Assembly (NCBI GenBank): GCA_003702465.1
Contig: REGF01000004.1
Location: 1-34,973 of the forward strand
Direction: 5' to 3'
From: Candidatus Nitrosomarinus sp.
Lineage (GTDB): Archaea; Thermoproteota; Nitrososphaeria; Nitrososphaerales; Nitrosopumilaceae
Length of the DNA stretch: 34,973 nucleotides
In this document: in pieces, positions 23,989-30,595 of the stretch
Position numbering within the stretch: position 1 is the first letter of the stretch
Layout of the letters: each line of letters begins with the position of its first letter
Notes under the pieces: model-generated
The model's database searches: none
Told to the model about the DNA's origin: nothing
Seen by the model: only the letters and a program-made list of their open reading frames with translations
Position numbers and translations under genes: made by a program

Positions 23989-24796
23989 AAATTTTAAAAA
24001 TATTTTAGAAATGAAAGGTAAAGAAAAAATTACTGTTTTAACTGGATATGATTCCACTATGGTGACACTATGTGATCAAGTTGATGTGATTTTAGTAGGC
24101 GATAGTGCAGGAATGGTCATGTTAGGATATGAAAATACATCTTCAGTAACTATGGAAGACATGATTAGATTTACAACTGCTGCAAAGAATGGAAGAAAAA
24201 ATTCATTGATTGTTTCAGATTTACCAATTAATTCATACAATACAAAAAAAGATGCAGTTGAAAATTCATTGAAATTAATTGAAGCTGGTGCTGATGCTGT
24301 AAAATTGGAAGGAGGTAAAGAAGTTGCAGAAATAATTAAATCAATTACAGAAGCCAAAATTCCTGTAATGGGTCATTTAGGGCTATTACCACAAACTGCT
24401 CAAAAATATACAGTTCAAGGAAAAACAAAAGATAGTGCGTTGGAATTAATTGAAGATGCAGAAATAATAACAAAATCAGGCGTATTTAGCATAGTTTTAG
24501 AGATGGTTTCAAGTCAAGTTGCTAAAATAATTACGGAAAAAATTTCTGTACCTACAATAGGAATTGGATCTGGTAAATTTTGTGATGGACAGGTTCTAGT
24601 TGTTCATGACATGTTGGGACTATTTGAAAAAATTAAACCTAAATTTGCAAAAAGATATCTATCTTTAGCTGATGAAATAAGAAATGCTGTGAAATCATAT
24701 ACAATAGAAGTTAAAGAACAAAAATTTCCAGATATTGAAAATGAATTTCAAATGGAAGAATCAGAATACAATAAACTGAGGAAAGAAATTGAATAA
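23981..24796 (+). CDS. panB: Ketopantoate hydroxymethyltransferase
   Basis: Makes ketopantoate from 2-ketoisovalerate and methylene-folate (or a one-carbon carrier analogue), the first step toward CoA. 271 residues of the PanB TIM barrel. Motifs: TVLTGYDSTMV, VDVILVGDSAGMVMLGYENT (metal-binding Asp), the acidic SDLP strand, VKLEGG, MGHLGLLPQ and GIGSGKFCDGQVLVVHD. Overlaps the upstream synthetase and the downstream coaBC by 8 nt each. The remaining ketopantoate reductase is not in the window. Confidence 0.97.
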   Translation: MHKNFKNILEMKGKEKITVLTGYDSTMVTLCDQVDVILVGDSAGMVMLGYENTSSVTMEDMIRFTTAAKNGRKNSLIVSDLPINSYNTKKDAVENSLKLIEAGADAVKLEGGKEVAEIIKSITEAKIPVMGHLGLLPQTAQKYTVQGKTKDSALELIEDAEIITKSGVFSIVLEMVSSQVAKIITEKISVPTIGIGSGKFCDGQVLVVHDMLGLFEKIKPKFAKRYLSLADEIRNAVKSYTIEVKEQKFPDIENEFQMEESEYNKLRKEIE

Positions 24797-26030
24797 AAAA
24801 GAACTAGATCACCCATCATTAGACATAGTAGAATCAAAGGGAACTGGACTTTCTGGGAAAAAAATTGTTTTATGTGTTGCTGGAAGTGTTGCAGCTTACA
24901 AATCAATTGAACTAGCAAGATTACTAATGAGACATGGTGCAAAAGTAACATGCGTAATGAGTAATGCTTCAACGAAAATGATTCAACCTGATTATATGAA
25001 ATGGGCTACAGGAAATGATGTAATTACAAAATTAACAGGTAAGTTAGAGCACATCAATATTGCAGATTATAAAAAATCAGATCTCATTATTGTTTATCCT
25101 GCAACTGCAAATACTTTAGGAAAACTTGCAAATGGTATTGATGATACACCAATTTCAACAGTATTAACAGTGGGATTTGGTTCTAAAACACCAATTCTAA
25201 TGGCTTTAGCAATGCATGCATCAATGTATGAAAATGCTGCTGTTAAAAAAAATATTTCATTTTTAAAAAATAAAATTGATTTTATTTCACCAAATATGAT
25301 AGAAGGAAAAGCCAAAGCTTCAGAACCAGAAGAAGTTCTAGAATATGTTTTAAAGAAATTTGGATTATCACCAAAATTACATGGCAAAAAAATATTGATG
25401 ACAGCAGGACCTACTATTGAACAAATTGATCCAATTAGAGCCATTACAAATCTAAGTTCAGGTAAAACAGGAGTGAGTTTAGCAAAAGAATTAGTTTCTG
25501 CAGGTGCAAAAGTTACATTTGTCTACGGACCAGGAAGTGAAAAACCACCAAAAGGAGCAAAAATAATCAATGTAATGACAAGTAAAGAAATGTACAATTC
25601 TGTCAAAAAAGAATTAAAAAATAAATTTGATGTCGTAATTATGGCTGCTGCAATATCAGATTATATTCCAACAAATCCTAGTAAAAAGAAAATAAAAAGC
25701 TCAAAATCAAGTATTACAATTAACCTCAAAAAATCACCAAAGATTATTGACGAAGTTAAAAAGTTGCAAAAAGATGTTATTCTTATCGGTTTTAAAGCTG
25801 AAACAAATGTTACAAATGCTCAATTAATTAAATCAGCAAAAAGAAAATTAAAAGAATCGTCATCAGATTTAATCATAGCAAACGATATTGGAAAAGAGCG
25901 ATACAAAAAAAATTCTAATAATAATCAAATCATAATAGTTGATTCAAAAAAAAGTATTACCTCAGGTTGGATGAAAAAAGAAAAAATTGCAAAAATTATA
26001 AAAAAACAGATTGAATTAAGATTAGAATGA
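24789..26030 (+). CDS. coaBC: Bifunctional phosphopantothenoylcysteine decarboxylase / synthetase
   Basis: Condenses 4-phosphopantothenate with cysteine and decarboxylates the product to 4-phosphopantetheine. 413 residues. N-terminal flavin decarboxylase domain (about 20-190): IVLCVAGSVAAYKSIELARLL, the catalytic His in EHINIAD, and YPATANTLGKLANGIDDTP. The region where bacteria have PAMN reads ALAMHASMYEN. C-terminal synthetase domain (about 195-410): ILMTAGPTIEQIDPIRAITN with SSGKTG, and GFKAET. Start is TTG 24789, overlapping panB by 8 nt; the methyltransferase gene overlaps its stop by 4 nt. Confidence 0.96.
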   Translation: MNKKELDHPSLDIVESKGTGLSGKKIVLCVAGSVAAYKSIELARLLMRHGAKVTCVMSNASTKMIQPDYMKWATGNDVITKLTGKLEHINIADYKKSDLIIVYPATANTLGKLANGIDDTPISTVLTVGFGSKTPILMALAMHASMYENAAVKKNISFLKNKIDFISPNMIEGKAKASEPEEVLEYVLKKFGLSPKLHGKKILMTAGPTIEQIDPIRAITNLSSGKTGVSLAKELVSAGAKVTFVYGPGSEKPPKGAKIINVMTSKEMYNSVKKELKNKFDVVIMAAAISDYIPTNPSKKKIKSSKSSITINLKKSPKIIDEVKKLQKDVILIGFKAETNVTNAQLIKSAKRKLKESSSDLIIANDIGKERYKKNSNNNQIIIVDSKKSITSGWMKKEKIAKIIKKQIELRLE

Positions 26031-26872
26031 AATTGATTAATTCAAATTATAAACAAAGAAATATGAAAATTTGGAATGAGGTTGCTCCAAGATATCATAA
26101 AAGATGGGCAAGTGTGAATAAGGGTCCATTTCAAAGTACAAAAAAATTAATTAATTTAGTAAATATTGAAAAAGAAAATTTTGTATTAGATGTTGCATGT
26201 GGAACAGGAGTAGTAACAAAACAAATTCAAAAAAAAATTGGTAAATCTGGATATGTTGTAGGAATTGATACATCAACAACTGCAATAAAAATTGCAAAAA
26301 AATGGAATGAAAAAAATATTAATTTAGATTTCATTAATACAGATGCAGAAAACTTTACTTTTTCAAAAAAATTTGATATAATTACTTGTCAATATGCATT
26401 ATTTTTTTTTCCCAATGCACAAAAAGCATTAAAAAATATGAGAAATAGTCTCAAAAAATCTGGAAAAATAGGAATTTCAGTTCACGGTAGTAAAGACAAT
26501 GTACCTTTTTTTAGTAGCATTTTAGATTCTGCTGTCAAATATATTCCAGATTATGTTCCTCCAGGAACACCAAATATGGATAGATTTGGAAATAAATCAG
26601 CATTAAAATCGATAGTTAAAAAAGCAGGATTTTCAAATATTGTTGTAAAGGAATTCATTTTTAATTATAATCCTGGAAAATTTGAAGACTATTGGAAAAA
26701 TTATATCAAATACATTGCAAAACCTCTAAAAGAAAAAATAAATGCTTTAGGTTATTCTAAACGCAAAGAATTTAGAAATTCAGTTAGAGAGAGTACATTA
26801 CAATATACAAAAAAGAATGGTGAGATTATTTTTCCTTGGCAAGTATTAATTTTGACTGCAAAAAATAATTAA
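26027..26872 (+). CDS. Class I SAM-dependent methyltransferase
   Basis: 281-residue methyltransferase with a Rossmann SAM-binding core. Motif I is VLDVACGTGVVTK (about residues 54-66), then VVGIDTSTTAIKIAKKW and TCQYALFFFPNAQKALKNM; the general look is UbiE/MenG-like. The acceptor cannot be read from the sequence; quinone or a small metabolite are possible. It overlaps coaBC by 4 nt (ATGA) and ends the CoA operon, but no role in CoA synthesis is known for this family. T-rich sequence after its stop probably terminates the operon. Confidence 0.88.
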   Translation: MKLINSNYKQRNMKIWNEVAPRYHKRWASVNKGPFQSTKKLINLVNIEKENFVLDVACGTGVVTKQIQKKIGKSGYVVGIDTSTTAIKIAKKWNEKNINLDFINTDAENFTFSKKFDIITCQYALFFFPNAQKALKNMRNSLKKSGKIGISVHGSKDNVPFFSSILDSAVKYIPDYVPPGTPNMDRFGNKSALKSIVKKAGFSNIVVKEFIFNYNPGKFEDYWKNYIKYIAKPLKEKINALGYSKRKEFRNSVRESTLQYTKKNGEIIFPWQVLILTAKNN

Positions 26873-26890
26873 TTTTTTAAAAAAAATCTA
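26873..26890 (+). terminator. T-tract after the CoA operon
   Basis: AATTTTTTAAAAAAAATC directly after the methyltransferase stop contains a T6 run and a weak T/A dyad, a plausible archaeal terminator. Confidence 0.35.
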
Positions 26891-27019
26891 GTTTATTTAT
26901 AGAATGTACCAATTTCCTATTATCTTAATTTGATTTAATTTAGATAACCGATCATATTGGTAAGAAGAGCAGGAGTCATTTTAGTACCTTTATCTCTTCT
27001 TATCACTTCCCTTTCATTA

Positions 27020-27211
27020 TTAATTGGAATTAATAAAAACAGTAGAATTAGATATTGTAATCATTTCTACTGCTTTGACAGACATGTTTTCGGTTTTTGA
27101 AATTTCTTTGATTTCCAATTCATGTACATCTTGTAAATGTTTGAGAAATTCTTTTTCTTCAATATTATTTTGTTTAAAATTACATGAAGAAAAAATACAA
27201 TTAAAATTCAA
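27020..27211 (-). CDS. Putative 63-aa zinc-finger-like protein
   Basis: Uncertain gene. The 63-residue ORF starts at TTG 27211. It has Cys5-x4-Cys10 and His25-x4-His30 (CIFSSC ... HLQDVH), a C2H2-like spacing that makes a chance ORF less likely. The same layout (two Cys, then H-x4-H) occurs in the divergent 58-aa protein, so the two may be distant relatives. The overlapping plus-strand ORF 27024-27236 looks like its shadow. If this gene is not real, 26873-27342 is a 470-nt stretch in which I see only AT-rich sequence and the CoA-operon terminator. Confidence 0.5.
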   Translation of the reverse strand: MNFNCIFSSCNFKQNNIEEKEFLKHLQDVHELEIKEISKTENMSVKAVEMITISNSTVFINSN

Positions 27212-27313
27212 TAATTATAGTAATTGTTACTACTAAAAAAATTCTGCATGGTAACAATATTTGAAAAAATTGAAGAATTTTTTTAAAATCTAGGCATGAA
27301 ATTAAGCGAATTT

Positions 27314-27323
27314 GCTAAATAAC
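27314..27323 (+). promoter_or_regulatory. TATA-like box for the 58-aa ORF
   Basis: GCTAAATAAC centred about 25 nt before ATG 27343; fits a leaderless transcript. Confidence 0.4.
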
Positions 27324-27342
27324 CGAAAAAAAGCATCTAATT

Positions 27343-27519
27343 ATGACAAAATCGATAAGTTGTAAAGATGCTGGAAAAGATTGTAGCTGGTCAGCATCAG
27401 CAGAAAGTGAAGAAGAATTAATGAATCAAGTTACAGAACATGTTTTAGCAGAACATAAAGAAATTGAACTAAATTCTGACAGTATTGCAAGTATCAAATC
27501 ATTAATCAAAGATAATTAA
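27343..27519 (+). CDS. DUF1059-like small protein (58 aa)
   Basis: Too short for the ORF track; translated from ATG 27343 to TAA 27517-27519. It matches the small DUF1059-type pattern: MTKSISCKDAGKDCSWSASA with two cysteines (Cys7, Cys14), an acidic helix (ESEEELMNQV) and HVLAEH (His33, His38). The Cys/Cys/His/His set could bind zinc. Function of the family is unknown to me. It stands alone with its own TATA-like box, divergent from the putative 63-aa zinc-finger ORF. Confidence 0.78.
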   Translation: MTKSISCKDAGKDCSWSASAESEEELMNQVTEHVLAEHKEIELNSDSIASIKSLIKDN

Positions 27520-27598
27520 AACAACATATTTGCAGCGTCAGAATAATGAGTTTAGTTAATAATAACTTTAGATTTATGATTACATATAGGAGTCAAAG

Positions 27599-28093
27599 TT
27601 GGTAAAAAAGGATAAAAAAAATAAAAAAGAAGAGGAAAAACCAAAAAAGAATAATTTCAAAGCTTTTCTTAAAAAAAGAGCTCCACTATATCTTGCAGGA
27701 ATTGCATTAATTGTTATTAGTGTAAATGGTGTTCTGTCGGAAAAAAATCTGGATGATTTTTTAATTGATCTTTCAGAGGAAGAGCAAATTGTAGTAGACA
27801 TGTTAATGCAATATAATGGTCCTAATGAATCAGGATTAAATGTAAAAGATGCGATTGAAAACAAAATAAATGAAGAATTTCCTAATATGAAAATATTTGA
27901 TGATAGAAATACTAGAATACATGTAGTCGTAACAAATATCAATTTACAAGAATATCAAGTTATATTAAATTTCAAATCGGATAAGGGTAATGATATTAAT
28001 TTTGATTGGAATGTAAATATAGATTCTAAAGAAATTAAATCAAATAACCCCGAATCAAAACATATCATAAACACAGTAGACTTTTACGATTAG
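27599..28093 (+). CDS. Membrane-anchored protein of unknown function
   Basis: 164 residues from TTG 27599, which follows AGGAG with a 6-nt spacing, a good Shine-Dalgarno that decides the start. The N-terminal 28 residues are extremely Lys-rich and cytoplasmic (KKDKKNKKEEEKPKKNN). One membrane helix spans about residues 31-47 (YLAGIALIVISVNGVL), and the remaining 115 residues form an acidic outer domain with predicted strands (IHVVVTNINLQEYQVILNFKS). Not recognised. Ends 2 nt from the stop of the convergent M24 peptidase. Confidence 0.75.
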   Translation: MVKKDKKNKKEEEKPKKNNFKAFLKKRAPLYLAGIALIVISVNGVLSEKNLDDFLIDLSEEEQIVVDMLMQYNGPNESGLNVKDAIENKINEEFPNMKIFDDRNTRIHVVVTNINLQEYQVILNFKSDKGNDINFDWNVNIDSKEIKSNNPESKHIINTVDFYD

Positions 28094-28095
28094 GC

Positions 28096-29160
28096 TCAGA
28101 TTGTTAGTAGATCTTTTGTAAATTTATGCATTATAATTGGTCTATCCTTTACAATAAGTGAATCTTCTATTCTAATTCCAAATTTATTTTCAATGTAGAT
28201 TCCAGGTTCTACAGTAATTGCCATATTTTCTTTTAATTTTGTTGTACTTCGATAAGAGACAGTTGGAAATTCATGTACTTCTAATCCTATTCCATGTCCA
28301 GTAGAATGAATAAAATATTTTCCATAATTTTTTTCTTCAATGTATTTTCTACATGCATCATCAACATCTTTACAATCAACATTTGGTTTTACAGATTTTA
28401 GACCAAGTTTTTGAGATTCTTTAACAATTTCATATGCTTCATTAGCTTGTGAAGAAATTTTTCCCAGTGCAAAAGTTCTAGTTGCATCTGAAACATATCC
28501 TTTGTATCTTAATGTTAGATCAGTAACAACAAGATCACCCTTTTTGAATTTACGTTGACTTACTTGTGCATGCGGTAATGCACCATTTGGACCACCAGCA
28601 ATAATTAATGGATTAAGTGTTGATTTGTAACCAGTGTCAAACATTTCTTGTTCCATTGCATATGTCATCAAAATTGTTTGTAATTCTGATTCTTTTTGTC
28701 CAACTTTCATTTTTTTAGAGCAAATTTCAAACATTTCATCAATAATTTTTGAGGCTTTTTTCAAGATTTTGACTTCTTTTTCATCTTTTATTATTCGAGC
28801 ATTGTAAAATGGCTCTGTTGAAGATGTAATGTGAGAAATTGATTTTTTCAAGCTAATCATAGTAGAAAAATCCTTACAATCAGTACATACATGATTTTTC
28901 TTAATTTTGTCAATTAGAGTAGAAATTAGTCCAGAACCTCTTTCGGCAGTAATAACATCACAATCTTCAGACTCATCTTTTGCTCTTCCAACTTCTAGTT
29001 CGGGAGCAATAATGGTTGTTTTTCCATTTTTTTCCAATAATCCTATAGCCTCACCCCAAAAACCAGTCATATAGAAGAGATTTTCAGGCTCAAATGTTAC
29101 TAATGTGTCACAATCTATCTTTTTAGCATATTTTAGAAGATTTTTTCTACGTTGTTTCAT
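28096..29160 (-). CDS. M24-family metallopeptidase (Xaa-Pro aminopeptidase/prolidase-like)
   Basis: 354-residue pita-bread-fold peptidase, cleaving the bond before proline in peptides. The N-terminal domain (about 1-125) is the creatinase-like domain. The catalytic domain has the two-metal ligands: two Asp in VVTDLTLRYKGYVSDATRTF, His in STGHGIGLEVHEFP, Glu in VEPGIYIE and Glu in GIRIEDSLIV. Length is normal for Xaa-Pro dipeptidase (about 350-360); prolidase and aminopeptidase P activities cannot be separated by sequence alone. Divergent from the PP-loop gene. Confidence 0.95.
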   Translation of the reverse strand: MKQRRKNLLKYAKKIDCDTLVTFEPENLFYMTGFWGEAIGLLEKNGKTTIIAPELEVGRAKDESEDCDVITAERGSGLISTLIDKIKKNHVCTDCKDFSTMISLKKSISHITSSTEPFYNARIIKDEKEVKILKKASKIIDEMFEICSKKMKVGQKESELQTILMTYAMEQEMFDTGYKSTLNPLIIAGGPNGALPHAQVSQRKFKKGDLVVTDLTLRYKGYVSDATRTFALGKISSQANEAYEIVKESQKLGLKSVKPNVDCKDVDDACRKYIEEKNYGKYFIHSTGHGIGLEVHEFPTVSYRSTTKLKENMAITVEPGIYIENKFGIRIEDSLIVKDRPIIMHKFTKDLLTI

Positions 29161-29180
29161 ATCATAAGATTGTATTTTCT

Positions 29181-29189
29181 TAATTTATG
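29181..29189 (-). promoter_or_regulatory. TATA-like box for the M24 peptidase gene
   Basis: Minus-strand CATAAATTA centred about 25 nt before ATG 29160. Confidence 0.4.
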
Positions 29190-29203
29190 TATGATGCAAA
29201 GTT

Positions 29204-29212
29204 TGTATAAGG
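29204..29212 (+). promoter_or_regulatory. TATA-like box for the PP-loop gene
   Basis: TGTATAAGG centred about 25 nt before GTG 29233; supports the GTG start of a leaderless transcript. Confidence 0.45.
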
Positions 29213-29232
29213 AAATTTGAAAAATAATTACC

Positions 29233-30243
29233 GTGACTGAAGAAAAGAAAAAGAAAGTAGTAGCATTACTTTCTGGTGGCTTAGACAGTCAACTTGCAAT
29301 AAAGATGATGCAAGAACAAGGTTTTGATGTTTCTGCAGTTGCAATCAAAACTCCATTTTGTGATTTTGATTGTGGAAGAGGATGTGGTTTTGAAATTAGA
29401 GAAAGAGCAGATGATCTTGATGTAAATCTAAAAACAGTTTATCTAGGTGATGAGTATATTGAAATGTTAAAAAAACCAAAACATGGAATTGGTGCAGGAT
29501 TTAATCCCTGCATTGATTGTAGATCTATGATGTTTGATGCTGCAAAAAAACACATGGAGGAAATTGGTGCAGAGTTTATAATTTCTGGTGAAGTATTAGG
29601 ACAAAGACCAATGAGTCAACATGCACCTGCATTACATACAATTGAAAAAGAATCAGATTTAGTTGGAAAAATTGTAAGACCACTATCTGCTGCATTGTTA
29701 CCTGAAACAGATCCTGAAAAAGATGGTTTAATCAAAAGAGAGAATCTTGGAATGATTAGAGGTAGAACAAGAAAAAATCAATTAGAAATGGCAAAAAAAT
29801 ATGGAATTGAAAATCCACCAAATGCTGGAGGGGGTTGTTTGTTAACAGAACCACATTTTGGAATTAAAGCAAAAGATTTGTTTGAACATACAAAAAATCC
29901 AACAATAAATGATATCGATTTATTAAAAATTGGTAGACATTTTAGATTAGATGAAGAAACAAAATTTGTTGTTGGAAGAAATAAAGATGAAAATGAAATG
30001 ATAAAAGCAATTGCATTACCAGATGATATTTTACTTGAAGCAAAAGATTTTTTTGGTCCAGTTTCAATTTTACGGGGAACTGATTTAAAAAAACATCTGA
30101 AATTTGCAGCATCTGTTACTTTAAGATATTCAGATGCACCAAATGATAAAACAGCAATTGTTTTGATAAAAAATAATGATTCTGATGAAGAAATTTTTTC
30201 AGAGAGTGCAAAAGAGGAATCATACATTCAATTTAGAATGTAG
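29233..30243 (+). CDS. PP-loop ATPase, tRNA thiouridine synthesis-like
   Basis: 336-residue adenylating enzyme resembling MnmA/ThiI tRNA thiolation proteins. The PP-loop SGGLDS is at residues 14-19. Cysteine-rich motifs follow: Cys43-x3-Cys47-x3-Cys51 (FCDFDCGRGCGF) and Cys93-x2-Cys96 in NPCIDCRSMMFDAA, the latter like the MnmA NPC motif; another Cys lies near 202 in GGGCLL. ISGEVLGQRPMSQ is a typical substrate-loop segment. The C-terminal 100 residues form a separate domain (VVGRNKDENEMI). The cysteines could bind an Fe-S cluster or carry sulfur. Start is GTG 29233. Exact tRNA position and nucleoside are unknown. Confidence 0.85.
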   Translation: MTEEKKKKVVALLSGGLDSQLAIKMMQEQGFDVSAVAIKTPFCDFDCGRGCGFEIRERADDLDVNLKTVYLGDEYIEMLKKPKHGIGAGFNPCIDCRSMMFDAAKKHMEEIGAEFIISGEVLGQRPMSQHAPALHTIEKESDLVGKIVRPLSAALLPETDPEKDGLIKRENLGMIRGRTRKNQLEMAKKYGIENPPNAGGGCLLTEPHFGIKAKDLFEHTKNPTINDIDLLKIGRHFRLDEETKFVVGRNKDENEMIKAIALPDDILLEAKDFFGPVSILRGTDLKKHLKFAASVTLRYSDAPNDKTAIVLIKNNDSDEEIFSESAKEESYIQFRM

Positions 30244-30316
30244 GCGTGAAAAATCTGAAAAATTAGTTAAAACTAAGGAAGAGTTTTTGAGGAAGTAGAT
30301 CTCATTTTTAATCATA

Positions 30317-30595
30317 ATGCAAAAGCAAGAAAACCCTACATATCTCAAGGCAATTACAATTAGAGATAGTAGTGATGTACATTCTATCAAAGAAGATATC
30401 AAAAAAGGAATTATTTTGATTCTCAGAGTTACTCCATTGGCACAAAAGGATGTAGATCAATTGCGCAAAGTTGTTGAAGAATTGTATTCAATTGCTAAAA
30501 CAGCTGATGCAGATATTGCAAGATTAGGTGAAGAAAGAATAATTGTTACTCCATCTAGTATAAAGATCTGGAAACCAGAATACGATTTAAAATAA
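30317..30595 (+). CDS. sepF: SepF-like cell division protein
   Basis: 92-residue SepF core domain (DUF552). Diagnostic segments: TYLKAITIRDSSDVHSIKED, IILILRVTPLAQKD and the C-terminal DIARLGEERIIVTPSSIKIW. SepF anchors FtsZ at the membrane in bacteria and in FtsZ-dividing archaea. The usual N-terminal amphipathic membrane-targeting helix is short or missing here (the protein begins only about 8 residues before the core). Ammonia-oxidizing archaea are thought to divide with the ESCRT-like Cdv system while keeping an FtsZ homologue, so the role here is open. The 3' end overlaps the convergent aCPSF1 gene by 9 nt. Confidence 0.92.
   Translation: MQKQENPTYLKAITIRDSSDVHSIKEDIKKGIILILRVTPLAQKDVDQLRKVVEELYSIAKTADADIARLGEERIIVTPSSIKIWKPEYDLK

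Noticed and set aside
26957-27097. Small plus-strand ORF from TTG 26957 with a hydrophobic start (MVRRAGVILVPLSLL)
   Set aside because: Weak start, no ribosome-binding site, and it overlaps the Cys/His-bearing ORF on the other strand; could be chance.
27024-27236. 70-aa plus-strand ORF in the 27-kb gap
   Set aside because: Opposes the 63-aa ORF whose Cys/His spacing is more convincing; the plus product has no recognisable feature.
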